Shown in pieces: positions 6,772 through 15,159 of a stretch of DNA of 64,000 nucleotides. The translations under genes and the position numbers were made by a program. How positions within the stretch are numbered: position 1 is the first letter of the stretch; each line of letters begins with the position of its first letter. Under the pieces are notes generated by a model, which saw only the letters and a program-made list of their open reading frames with translations, had not been told where the DNA came from and ran no database searches. Source of the stretch: Flavonifractor porci (GTDB lineage Bacteria; Bacillota; Clostridia; Oscillospirales; Oscillospiraceae); contig NZ_JBBHLB010000020.1 of the NCBI RefSeq assembly GCF_037572415.1, forward strand, positions 1-64,000. Reading direction: 5' to 3'.

Positions 6772-8163
6772 ATGAAAAAACTCAGACTGATTCTGGCGGC
6801 AGGGCTGTTGATGCTGCTGACAGGCTGCTTTTCCCAATCGGTGGACGACCTTTACGCCCCGCCGCGAGCGCCGGACGACTATCTGAAACTGGATAACAAA
6901 ATCAATGAGGTCCTCAACGCCGGCGGCGAGTATGCCGCCCCCCTCACCGGAGAACTGACCCAGAAAGTGCAGCTTCAGGATCTGGACGGCGACGGCGTGC
7001 AGGAGGCCATCGCTTTCTTCCGGGTCAGTTCGTCAGAGCGGCCCTTGAAAATCTACATCTACCGCCAGACCGGAGACGACTATGAGGTGGCGGCCATCAT
7101 CGAAGGAGAAGGCTCGGCCATCAACTATGTCTCCTATGTGAATCTGGATGACAGTCCCAGCAAGGAGATCATCGTCAGCTGGCAGATGATGAGCGATCAA
7201 AACCATTCTCTGGCTGCCTATTCCATTCACAACGGTCAGGTACTGGAACTGATGCGCACCAATTATACCAACTTCCAGATCTGTGACATGGATCAGGACG
7301 GCCAAAACGAGATCGTGGTGGTCCAGACCGGCGCCACTGAGGAGAGCAACCGGGTGGAGCTGTACAACTACCGAAATGGTATCCTGGGGCTGGATTCTTC
7401 CGCGCCGTTGTCCCGCAATGTGACCGGCCTGCCGGAGGGCGGGGTGAAAACCGGCTATTTACAGGACAATATCCCGGCTGTCTTTGTCAGCTCTGCCTAC
7501 GGGCGCAGCGGCAGCGAGACCGATTACAATTCCAGCACCGCCTACAGCCAGACCGGGCAGATCACCGATATTTTTGCCTGGAAAAACGGCCGTATCCAGA
7601 ACATTACCCTGGACCCGGCTACCGGCGAGAGCGACAACACCATCCGGTGGTATACAGCAGTGACCGCCAAGGACATCAATAATGACGGTATTATGGAGCT
7701 GCCCGACCCCTACGCCCTGCCCGATCCCAGCAGCACCAGTATTGCCGTGAATTTCTGGGCCATCCGCTGGCGGCAGTACGACATCAACGGCAACTCCCAT
7801 CCGGTCTTTTCCACCTACTATAATGACCAGGACGGCTGGTATTTTATTCTGCCGGACAGCTGGGACGGCAAGATCACGCTGTCCCGCAGCGACGTGGCAG
7901 GCGGAGGAGAGCGGGCGGTCATCTTCTCCTACTGGGAGGGGGATGCCGGTGTGGACCCGGCGCCCTTCCTGGTAATCTACACCCTGCGGGGCGACAACCG
8001 CTATATGCGGGCCAATATGTCGGGGCGGTTCCGGTTGCTGGCAGGGGATGACGACCGGGATACCATTTACGCTGCCCGCTTTATCCAGAACAGTTGGGAC
8101 TGCGGACTGGATGAGAGCGGCGTAAAGGCGCACTTTGCACTGATTACCAACGACTGGTCCTGA
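6772..8163 (+). CDS. Lipoprotein with FG-GAP/VCBS-like repeats
   Basis: 463 residues. Signal peptide MKKLRLILAAGLLMLLTGC ends in a lipobox (LTGC), so it should be anchored to the outer face of the membrane. The body contains several Asp-rich motifs resembling FG-GAP/VCBS beta-propeller calcium loops: DLDGDGVQEA, DMDQDGQNEI and DINNDGIMELP. ATG 6772 follows GGAGGG. It is immediately upstream of, and probably co-transcribed with, the response regulator, so it may report an envelope state to that two-component system. Precise ligand unknown. Confidence 0.8.
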   Translation: MKKLRLILAAGLLMLLTGCFSQSVDDLYAPPRAPDDYLKLDNKINEVLNAGGEYAAPLTGELTQKVQLQDLDGDGVQEAIAFFRVSSSERPLKIYIYRQTGDDYEVAAIIEGEGSAINYVSYVNLDDSPSKEIIVSWQMMSDQNHSLAAYSIHNGQVLELMRTNYTNFQICDMDQDGQNEIVVVQTGATEESNRVELYNYRNGILGLDSSAPLSRNVTGLPEGGVKTGYLQDNIPAVFVSSAYGRSGSETDYNSSTAYSQTGQITDIFAWKNGRIQNITLDPATGESDNTIRWYTAVTAKDINNDGIMELPDPYALPDPSSTSIAVNFWAIRWRQYDINGNSHPVFSTYYNDQDGWYFILPDSWDGKITLSRSDVAGGGERAVIFSYWEGDAGVDPAPFLVIYTLRGDNRYMRANMSGRFRLLAGDDDRDTIYAARFIQNSWDCGLDESGVKAHFALITNDWS

Positions 8164-8192
8164 CATGGACGGAAATATAAGGAGGGAATGGG

Positions 8193-8879
8193 ATGAAAAA
8201 GGTACTCGTGCTGGAAGACGAGTCCAACATCCGCAGCTTTGTGGTGATCAACCTGAAGCGGGCAGGCTATGAGGCCATTGAGGCCGAGACCGGTGAGGAG
8301 GCTCTGGCCCAGCTTAAGCGCAACCCGGATATCAAGGTGGCGCTGCTGGATATCATGCTGCCGGACATGGACGGCTTTGAGGTATGCCGCCGTATCCGGG
8401 CGGGGGACAATAACATCGGCATTATCATGCTTACCGCACGCACCCAGGAAATGGATAAAGTTACCGGGCTGATGACCGGCGCCGACGACTATGTGACCAA
8501 GCCCTTTTCCCCGGCGGAGCTTACCGCCCGCATTGACGCTCTGTACCGCCGCACCGGCGGGGCCGAGGCGGTGGATACCGGTGAGATTAGTCAGCCGCCA
8601 TTCCTGCTGAACACCCGCAACCGCACCCTGGAAAAGAACGGCCAGCGGGTCAAGCTGACCCAGGTGGAGTATTCCATCATGAAGCTGTTTATGGACAATC
8701 CGGGGAAGGCTCTGTCCCGGGAGGAAATTTTGGACTCGGTGTGGGGCCGGGATTACTTCGGAGAACTGAAGATCGTGGACGTGAATATCCGCCGCCTGCG
8801 GATCAAAATCGAGGACGACCCGACCAATCCTTCTTTTATAACAACGGTATGGGGGTACGGCTACAAGTGGGGATTCTGA
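8193..8879 (+). CDS. OmpR/PhoB-family response regulator
   Basis: 228 residues. Receiver domain 1-115 with acidic pocket EDE (8-10), phosphoacceptor Asp in ALLDIMLPD and conserved Lys in VTKPF. C-terminal winged helix (VKLTQVEYSIMKLFMDNPGKALSREEIL ... TTVWGYGYKWGF is the usual PhoB-type layout). AAGGAGGG precedes ATG. It pairs with the kinase at 9343. Its last 60 bases are duplicated downstream (see the 8813-9277 repeat). Confidence 0.95.
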   Translation: MKKVLVLEDESNIRSFVVINLKRAGYEAIEAETGEEALAQLKRNPDIKVALLDIMLPDMDGFEVCRRIRAGDNNIGIIMLTARTQEMDKVTGLMTGADDYVTKPFSPAELTARIDALYRRTGGAEAVDTGEISQPPFLLNTRNRTLEKNGQRVKLTQVEYSIMKLFMDNPGKALSREEILDSVWGRDYFGELKIVDVNIRRLRIKIEDDPTNPSFITTVWGYGYKWGF

Positions 8880-9277
8880 CCCAGCCCGAAGTCGTCCTCG
8901 ATACCCGCCTTTGGCGGGGCGGCGCTTGAGCCGTACAAGCGTTTTGGCGTAGCCAAAACCTTGGCGCAGGCGGAATTCATTTCCGCCGCGCAGATATAAA
9001 ATGGGACCCCCGCAAAACCTGTTTTGCGGGGCGGACGACCCGACCAATCCTTCTTTTATAACAACGGTATGGGGGTACGGCTACAAGTGGGGCTTTTAAA
9101 CCCGCTGCTATGTAGCAGTGCCAGTCCCACATCATACCCAAAGAGAGCCCAGCGAAGCGGGTCTCTTTGGGAGAGGAGGCGCAAGGGAGCGGATGAGGGA
9201 TAGCCTTCAGGCTGTCCCGAAGAGAGCGGACTTTGTGCCGACGACGTATGGGGGTACGGCTACAAACGGGGGTTCTG
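8813..9277. repeat. Duplicated regulator 3' end with hairpin-chain repeat
   Basis: Bases 8813-8872 (end of the response regulator) recur identically at 9033-9092, and a third partial copy of about 20 bases is at 9246-9265. Between and after the copies is a chain of short-loop hairpins: 8904-8918, 8941-8959, 8969-8987, 9008-9031, 9105-9118, 9137-9171 and 9197-9218. No gene is present in this 463-base gap between regulator and kinase. The pattern suggests insertion of a repeat element with duplication of the target, or repeated recombination. Confidence 0.8.
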
Positions 9278-9342
9278 ACGGCGGCCGCCCGGCCCTGTGA
9301 CGCGCTATCTTTTATCAAACCCAGGTGGTGAAACATCGACCT

Positions 9343-10761
9343 ATGAAGAAAATCAAAGGCATCCGCGGCATTCGGAAGCGGTGGATGGTCAACTCCATCA
9401 GCGTGGTGCTCTTTATCGTGCTGCTGGCGGTGACCGCCTTTTCCGCGGCCATGGGCAGTTATTACTACTCCACCCTCAGCGAATCCCTGTCCCAGAAGGC
9501 GGAAAGCGCGGTGCGCAGCTTCAACTACTACCGTACCAGCGGCGACTCCTACTATGAGTATGCCCGTACCCTGGTGGGCGGGGACCAGTCCAGCGACCGG
9601 CTGGAGGTGGAGTTTCTGGACGCCGGCGGCCAGATCCGTTACTCCAGTTCCGACCTGACCGCCTTCCGTTCTCCGGGCACCCCCGACATCTCCAAGGCGC
9701 TGAGCCAGGGCAAGACCGAGGTGTGGACCGGCTCTGATCCCAGCACCGGGGAGCATATCATGGCGGCCACCAGCCCCCTCATTATCAACGGGGAAGTGGT
9801 GGGAGCTATGCGCTATGTTACCTCCCTGCGCAATGTGGACTGGCAGATCATCATCGTGGTGGCCATCTCCCTGGGCATCGGCATGGTGATCCTGGCCATC
9901 GTTTATTTTTCCAACCTGTACTTTGTTCGTTCCATCGTGGAGCCGGTGGCGGGGATCACGGAGACGGCAAAGCGCATTGCCGCCGGGTCCTACGGCGTGC
10001 AGATCGAAAAACGCTTTGACGACGAGATCGGCGATCTGACCGACGCCATCAATGATATGTCCCTGAAGATCAACCAGAGCGAGAAGATGAAGAACGAATT
10101 TATCTCCTCGGTATCCCACGAACTGCGTACCCCTCTCACCGCTATCAACGGCTGGGCGGAAACCATCATGCATGGAGAGGTGCGGGACGGCGCGGATGTG
10201 AAGAAGGGCATGGGCATCATCGTCTCAGAGGCCCGGCGGCTTACCAATATGGTGGAGGAGCTGCTGGAGTTCTCCCGCATTCAGGACGGCCGGTTTACCC
10301 TGTCGGTGGAGCCCATGGACATCAAGGCGGAGCTGGAGGATGCGGTGTATACCTACCGGGAGTTCTTCCGCCGGGAGGGCATCGAGCTCAACCACTTCGA
10401 CTGCGATGAGGAGTTCCCGCCCATTGAGGGCGACCCGGAGCGGCTGCGGCAGGTGTTTTGCAACCTGCTGGACAACGCCGCCAAGCACGGCGGTTCCGGC
10501 AAGCGCATTGATACCGCCATCTGCCGGGAGGCGGATATGGTGGTCATTACCATCCGGGACTATGGCCCCGGCATCCCGGAGGAGGAGCTGCCCCACGTCA
10601 AATATAAGTTCTACAAAGGCTCCTCCAAGGCCAGAGGCTCCGGCATCGGCCTGGCTGTCTGCGACGAGATCGTCAGCCGCCATGAGGGAGTGCTGGAGAT
10701 CGGCAACGCCGAGGGGGGCGGCTGTATCGTCACCGTCCGTCTGCCCATCCAGCCTCAGTGA
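9343..10761 (+). CDS. Membrane sensor histidine kinase
   Basis: 472 residues: membrane segment at about 18-40, extracellular sensor of about 130 residues, second membrane segment (IIIVVAISLGIGMVILAIVYF), HAMP linker, HisKA with SSVSHELRTPLTAI (phosphoacceptor His), and HATPase with N box NLLDNAAKHGG, G1 GPGIPEEELP and G2 GSGIGLAV. ATG 9343 was chosen because AGGTGGTG lies 12 bases upstream; GTG 9325 or 9328 is an alternative. Cognate of the regulator at 8193, but separated from it by the repeat region, so their co-transcription may be affected. Confidence 0.93.
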   Translation: MKKIKGIRGIRKRWMVNSISVVLFIVLLAVTAFSAAMGSYYYSTLSESLSQKAESAVRSFNYYRTSGDSYYEYARTLVGGDQSSDRLEVEFLDAGGQIRYSSSDLTAFRSPGTPDISKALSQGKTEVWTGSDPSTGEHIMAATSPLIINGEVVGAMRYVTSLRNVDWQIIIVVAISLGIGMVILAIVYFSNLYFVRSIVEPVAGITETAKRIAAGSYGVQIEKRFDDEIGDLTDAINDMSLKINQSEKMKNEFISSVSHELRTPLTAINGWAETIMHGEVRDGADVKKGMGIIVSEARRLTNMVEELLEFSRIQDGRFTLSVEPMDIKAELEDAVYTYREFFRREGIELNHFDCDEEFPPIEGDPERLRQVFCNLLDNAAKHGGSGKRIDTAICREADMVVITIRDYGPGIPEEELPHVKYKFYKGSSKARGSGIGLAVCDEIVSRHEGVLEIGNAEGGGCIVTVRLPIQPQ

Positions 10762-10799
10762 GGAAATAATAGGGCAATCGAACATTTGTTTTAAAAAAG

Positions 10800-10833
10800 A
10801 GGCCCGCACCCCTTGCAATCGGGGTGCGGGTCT
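10800..10833 (-). terminator. Hairpin with minus-strand T-run
   Basis: Ten-base perfect stem CCCGCACCCC/GGGGTGCGGG around loop TTGCAATC, followed on the minus strand by TCTTTTTTAAAA. It points against both flanking genes and so would stop antisense transcription. It could also slow plus-strand transcripts from the kinase operon. The loop contains a promoter -35 element. Confidence 0.5.
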
Positions 10834-10841
10834 GATACAAT
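10813..10841 (+). promoter_or_regulatory. Promoter of the yqhQ-prmC-recA group
   Basis: TTGCAA (10813-10818), 17-base spacer, TACAAT (10836-10841). The -35 lies in the loop of the hairpin above. The predicted start of transcription is near 10848, making the ATG at 10851 nearly leaderless and favouring the later start of the next gene. Confidence 0.6.
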
Positions 10842-10883
10842 ATATTAGATATGAATCCAAACAGCAAGGAGAACATGGAACGA

Positions 10884-11861
10884 ATGTCAAAACAGACGAA
10901 ACGCGCCTGCGACACGCCATACAAGACCATGATCGGCGGTCAGGCCCTTATCGAAGGCATCATGATGCTGGGGCCGGAGAAAAAGGCTGTGGTGGTCCGC
11001 AAGCCGGACGGGGAGCTGGCCGAACAGGTGGAGGAGCGGGTGCTTATCAAGGACAAGCACCCCATACTGGGAGTGCCCTTTATCCGGGGCGTCTTTAATT
11101 TCTGTTCCTCCATGGCCAACGGCGTCAAGGCTCTGATGTACTCTGCGTCTTTTATGCCCGAGGACGAGGAGCCGGAGGAACCCTCTAAATTTGAGCGGTG
11201 GCTGGACAAGCATCTGGGCAGCGAAAAGGCGGCCTCCGCTCTGGTGACGCTGGCGGTGGTGCTGGGGATCTGTTTCTCGGTGGGGCTTTTTATCCTGCTG
11301 CCCACCGCTCTGGTAGGCCTGCTGGGGCATTTTACCCCCCTGGCCATGTGGCTGCGCAACCTGCTGGAGGGTGTGGTCCGCATCGTGATTTTTGTGGGCT
11401 ACCTGATTTTGTGCGCCCATATGAAGGATATCCGCCGGGTATTCCAGTACCACGGAGCAGAACACAAGACCATCTTCTGCTATGAACACGGCCTGCCTCT
11501 GACGGTGGAAAATGTTCGTAAGCAGCCCCGGCACCATCCCCGCTGCGGCACCAGCTTCCTCTTCGTGGTGATCGTGGTGAGCATCCTGCTGTCCAGCGTG
11601 GTGTTTTCCTTTGTGGAGGTGACCAACACCTTCCTGCGGATGGGCCTGCATCTGCTGATGCTGCCGGTGATCGTCAGCCTGACCTATGAATTTAACCGCA
11701 TGGTAGGCCGGCATGACAACTGGTTTACCCGCTTTATGTCCGCCCCTGGTATGTGGCTCCAGAACTGGACCACCTTTGAGCCGGACGACTCCATGATCGA
11801 GGTGGGTATCCGGGCTTTTACTCTGGTGCTGCCTCAGGAGCAGGGCAAAGATCGGTGGTAA
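10884..11861 (+). CDS. yqhQ: DUF1385 membrane protein (YqhQ-like)
   Basis: About 325 residues. Opens with the family signature MIGGQALIEGIMMLGP. A central Cys/His set, FQYHGAEHKTIFCYEHG and HHPRCGTSFL, suggests metal binding. Four to five membrane segments lie between residues 100 and 270. Three in-frame ATGs exist (10851, 10875, 10884). AAGGAG at 10866-10871 and the promoter position argue against 10851, and spacing favours 10884 over 10875, though this is uncertain. Function unproven. Adjacency to prmC is a conserved Firmicute arrangement. Confidence 0.85.
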   Translation: MSKQTKRACDTPYKTMIGGQALIEGIMMLGPEKKAVVVRKPDGELAEQVEERVLIKDKHPILGVPFIRGVFNFCSSMANGVKALMYSASFMPEDEEPEEPSKFERWLDKHLGSEKAASALVTLAVVLGICFSVGLFILLPTALVGLLGHFTPLAMWLRNLLEGVVRIVIFVGYLILCAHMKDIRRVFQYHGAEHKTIFCYEHGLPLTVENVRKQPRHHPRCGTSFLFVVIVVSILLSSVVFSFVEVTNTFLRMGLHLLMLPVIVSLTYEFNRMVGRHDNWFTRFMSAPGMWLQNWTTFEPDDSMIEVGIRAFTLVLPQEQGKDRW

Positions 11862-11917
11862 CACCCAATAACGGTGTTTTGAGAGAGAGAACAAGAGAGA
11901 CGAGGAGTGGTTACAGC

Positions 11918-12781
11918 ATGGCAACCACCTACAACAACCTCTATCTGGACGCGCGCCGCCGCCTGCGGGAAGCAGGGGTGGAAGGCGCCCAGCTGGAGGC
12001 CCGGGAGCTGGTGTGCGCCGCCGCCGGAAAGAGCCGGGAACAGTATTACCGGGACATGGCCCTCTACGCTTCCGACGCGGTGGAGGAGAAGCTGAAGGAA
12101 CTGGTGGAGCGGCGGCTGTCCGGGGAGCCGGTGGCCTACATCATTGGAGAGTGGGAATTTTACGGACTGTCCCTTACCGTCAACCGGGATGTGCTCATCC
12201 CCCGTATGGATACCGAGCTGCTGGCCGAGCGGGCCATTCTGCTGGCCCGGGCGGCAGGGGAGGGGGCAAGGGTGCTGGATCTGTGCGCCGGCAGCGGCTG
12301 TGTGGGTCTGGCGGTGGCCTCCAATGTGCCCGACTGCCGGGTGGTGCTGGCCGACCTCAGTGAGGGGGCACTGAAAACCTGTAAGCAGAACATCCGCCGG
12401 TGTGATCTGAACGCCCGGGTGACCTGCTTCCAGGCAGACGCTCTCCAGCCTCCTGATGGTGCGCTGTGGGATTTTGATGTGATCGCCTGCAATCCCCCCT
12501 ATATCCCCACCGGAGATATTGCCGGACTGGACCGGTGCGTCCGGGATTTTGAGCCTCGTACCGCGCTGGACGGGGGCGACGACGGCCTGGATTTCTACCG
12601 GGCGGTGACTGCCCAGTGGGGCCCCGCTTTGCGGCTGGGCGGCTCCCTCCTTTTTGAGGTGGGGATTGGACAGGCTCCGGATGTGGAGCGGCTGCTGATT
12701 GAGCAGGGCTTCTCCAACGTGCAGTCCAGCCAGGACACCCAGGGCATCTGGCGTGTGGTGGAAGGCGTTTTGAATCGGTAA
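11918..12781 (+). CDS. prmC: Release factor glutamine methyltransferase PrmC
   Basis: 287 residues. N-terminal helical release-factor-binding domain, then a class I SAM methyltransferase with motif I VLDLCAGSGCVGLAVA and catalytic NPPY (CNPPYIP). It N5-methylates the GGQ glutamine of peptide-chain release factors. ATG 11918 follows GAGGAG; the frame continues upstream into yqhQ without a ribosome site. Confidence 0.95.
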   Translation: MATTYNNLYLDARRRLREAGVEGAQLEARELVCAAAGKSREQYYRDMALYASDAVEEKLKELVERRLSGEPVAYIIGEWEFYGLSLTVNRDVLIPRMDTELLAERAILLARAAGEGARVLDLCAGSGCVGLAVASNVPDCRVVLADLSEGALKTCKQNIRRCDLNARVTCFQADALQPPDGALWDFDVIACNPPYIPTGDIAGLDRCVRDFEPRTALDGGDDGLDFYRAVTAQWGPALRLGGSLLFEVGIGQAPDVERLLIEQGFSNVQSSQDTQGIWRVVEGVLNR

Positions 12782-12822
12782 GGGCGGGCTTCTGGCCCGC
12801 CGTGAAAGGATGAAAAGGATAC

Positions 12823-13935
12823 ATGGCAGACAAGAAGAAATCTGTGGTGGAGAGCGCCGCTCCCGCCTCTGACAAGAAAAAGGCGCTGGAGACCGCCATG
12901 GCCCAGATCGAGAAGGCCTACGGCAAGGGCTCCATCATGCGTCTGGGCGACAACGCCGACATCGTGGTGGAGGCCATCCCCACCGGCTCCCTGTCCCTGG
13001 ACCTGGCCCTGGGCATCGGCGGCGTCCCCAAAGGACGTATCATCGAGATTTACGGCCCCGAGTCCTCCGGTAAGACCACTCTGGCCCTCCACATCGTGGC
13101 TGAGGCCCAGAAGCGGGGCGGCGAGGTGGCCTTCATCGACGCCGAGCACGCTCTGGACCCCTACTACGCCCGGGCTCTGGGGGTGGACATCGACTCCATG
13201 CTCATCTCCCAGCCCGATACCGGCGAGCAGGGCCTGGAGATCTGTGAGGCCCTGGTGCGCTCCGGCGCCATCGACGTGGTGGTGGTGGACTCGGTGGCTG
13301 CCCTGACCCCCCGTGCCGAGATCGAGGGCGACATGGGCGACTCCCATGTGGGTCTGCTGGCCCGCCTCATGAGCCAGGCTCTGCGGAAGCTGGCCGGCTC
13401 CATTGCCAAGACCAATTGTGTGGTCATCTTCATCAACCAGCTGCGTGAGAAGGTGGGCGTCATGTACGGCAACCCGGAGGTCACCACCGGCGGCCGGGCT
13501 CTGAAGTTCTACGCCTCCGTCCGCATGGATGTGCGCCGGGTGGAGTCTCTGAAGAACGGCTCTGAGATCATTGGTAACCGCACCCGGGTCAAGGTGGTCA
13601 AGAACAAAGTTTCTCCTCCCTTCAAGGAGGCGGAGTTTGACATCATGTACGGCGAGGGCATCTCCAAAGTGGGCGAGATCCTGGATCTGGCCACCAAGCT
13701 GGACCTGGTGCAGAAGTCGGGGTCCTGGTTCGCCATGGGTGAGACCCGTCTGGGTCAGGGCCGGGACGCCGCCAAGCAGTATCTGAAGGACAACCCGGAG
13801 GTGCTGGACCGGCTGGAGGCCGACATCCGGAAGAATTCCTACAAACTGATGAGCAGCCAGGCCCGGGCCGCTGCCCGTGCCGCCGGCCGGGCGGTAGACG
13901 TGTCCGCCGAGGACTTCGAGGATGCGGATCAGTAA
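12823..13935 (+). CDS. recA: Recombinase RecA
   Basis: 370 residues, full length. Walker A GPESSGKTT, Walker B VVVVDSVAAL, the MAQIEKAYGKGSIMRLG N-terminus and L1/L2 DNA loops. Catalyses strand exchange and LexA cleavage. A short GC hairpin (GGCGGGC/GCCCGCC) sits in the 40-base gap after prmC. I see no LexA-type box directly upstream, so SOS control from a local promoter is not evident. The end overlaps recX by 14 bases. Confidence 0.99.
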   Translation: MADKKKSVVESAAPASDKKKALETAMAQIEKAYGKGSIMRLGDNADIVVEAIPTGSLSLDLALGIGGVPKGRIIEIYGPESSGKTTLALHIVAEAQKRGGEVAFIDAEHALDPYYARALGVDIDSMLISQPDTGEQGLEICEALVRSGAIDVVVVDSVAALTPRAEIEGDMGDSHVGLLARLMSQALRKLAGSIAKTNCVVIFINQLREKVGVMYGNPEVTTGGRALKFYASVRMDVRRVESLKNGSEIIGNRTRVKVVKNKVSPPFKEAEFDIMYGEGISKVGEILDLATKLDLVQKSGSWFAMGETRLGQGRDAAKQYLKDNPEVLDRLEADIRKNSYKLMSSQARAAARAAGRAVDVSAEDFEDADQ

Positions 13936-14572
13936 GCTGGCCCCCTCGGAGCGCATTCAAGGACGCTGGCTGTGTCACCTGGAGGATGGGACCATCCTCC
14001 GCATCACAGAAAATGAGATCGTCGCCTTTGGACTGTGCTCCGGCCTGGAGCTGAGTCCGGAGCAACTGGAGCAGGTGGGACGGGCCGCCAGAGCCGCCGC
14101 CGTGCGGGACAAGGCCCTGGACCTGCTTTCTGCCCGGCCCCTGTCCCGAAAGGAACTGGTGGACAAGCTGACCGCCCGGCCCCGAAATAAGGACAAGGAG
14201 CCTCTGGCTGACCGGGAGAGCGCCGAAGCGGCGGCCGACCGGCTGGAGGAGCTGGGTTACCTGAACGACGAGGCCTATGCCCGTACAGTGGCCGACCACT
14301 ACGCCGCCAAGGGGTGGGGCCCGGCCCGCATCCGGGACGAACTCTACCGCCGGGGTGTGCCCCGAGACTATTGGGACGGCGTCCTGGAGGATCTGGAGTC
14401 CCCCGACGATGCCATCGACGCGTTTTTGCAGAAAAAACTCCGTGGAGCGGATCTCACTGACCCCAAAAGTTATCAACGGGCGGCCAACGCCCTGGCCCGC
14501 CGGGGGTTCCGGTGGGAGGATATCAAGGAGGGCCTGCGCCGGTACGGCGCGGCCATGGAGGAGGAATTCTGA
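13922..14572 (+). CDS. recX: RecA regulatory protein RecX
   Basis: 216 residues of RecX three-helix repeats (ALDLLSARPLSRKELVDKL, then YLNDEAYARTVADHYAAKGWGPARIRDELYRRG). It limits RecA filament growth. ATG 13922 lies inside the end of recA (14-base overlap), a typical coupled recA-recX arrangement. The next gene overlaps by one base (TGATG). Confidence 0.93.
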   Translation: MRISKLAPSERIQGRWLCHLEDGTILRITENEIVAFGLCSGLELSPEQLEQVGRAARAAAVRDKALDLLSARPLSRKELVDKLTARPRNKDKEPLADRESAEAAADRLEELGYLNDEAYARTVADHYAAKGWGPARIRDELYRRGVPRDYWDGVLEDLESPDDAIDAFLQKKLRGADLTDPKSYQRAANALARRGFRWEDIKEGLRRYGAAMEEEF

Positions 14573-15147
14573 TGGATACCCGCGAAGCCCTGATGACCCG
14601 CCGCAGCATCCGCCGCTACAAGGCAGATCCCATTCTGGAGGCCGATCTAAAGGAGATCCTGGAGGCCGGTCTGGCCGCGCCCTCCGCCATCAATATGCAG
14701 CACTGGCACTTTGTGGCCGTCCGGAGCCCTGAAGCTCTGGAGGAGGTCAAGGCCATCATGGGCGGGGTGGTGGAGAAGTTCACTCCGGTGCTGGAGCAGC
14801 GCTTTGCCCGCCACCCGGAGCAGGTTGGCATCACCAACAAGTTCCTGTCCACCCTGGGAGGCGCGCCGGTATGTGTGCTGGTGTTCTTCCTCAAGCCTGA
14901 CTATCCCGACCGGGACGGCGCCATGCAGAGCGTGTCTGCCGCCATTGAAAATATACTGCTGGCCGCCTGGGACAAGGGGATCGGTTCCTGTTGGCTGTCC
15001 GCCCCCCAGCGTATGGGCTTCGGTCCCGCCTTTCAGGAGCGGTTCGCTCCTGACAAGGGAGAATTTGTGGCGGCCATTACCCTGGGCTATCCCGATCAGC
15101 AGCCCCAAATGCCCCCCCGCAGGGAGGGCAGATATACCATCGTATAA
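14572..15147 (+). CDS. Nitroreductase-family FMN oxidoreductase
   Basis: 191 residues. Family opening MTRRSIRRYKADP and APSAINMQHWHFVAV for FMN binding, then SVSAAIENILLAAWDKGIGSCW and the C-terminal ITLGYP. Probably a homodimeric NAD(P)H:FMN reductase acting on quinones or nitro compounds. Physiological substrate not deducible. Coupled to recX by TGATG. Confidence 0.9.
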   Translation: MDTREALMTRRSIRRYKADPILEADLKEILEAGLAAPSAINMQHWHFVAVRSPEALEEVKAIMGGVVEKFTPVLEQRFARHPEQVGITNKFLSTLGGAPVCVLVFFLKPDYPDRDGAMQSVSAAIENILLAAWDKGIGSCWLSAPQRMGFGPAFQERFAPDKGEFVAAITLGYPDQQPQMPPRREGRYTIV

Positions 15148-15159
15148 GGAGGCAGTCTC

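Noticed and set aside
9033..9098. Second and third copies of the regulator tail as separate genes
   Set aside because: They lack starts and ribosome sites and encode only about 12-20 residues; they are repeat copies.
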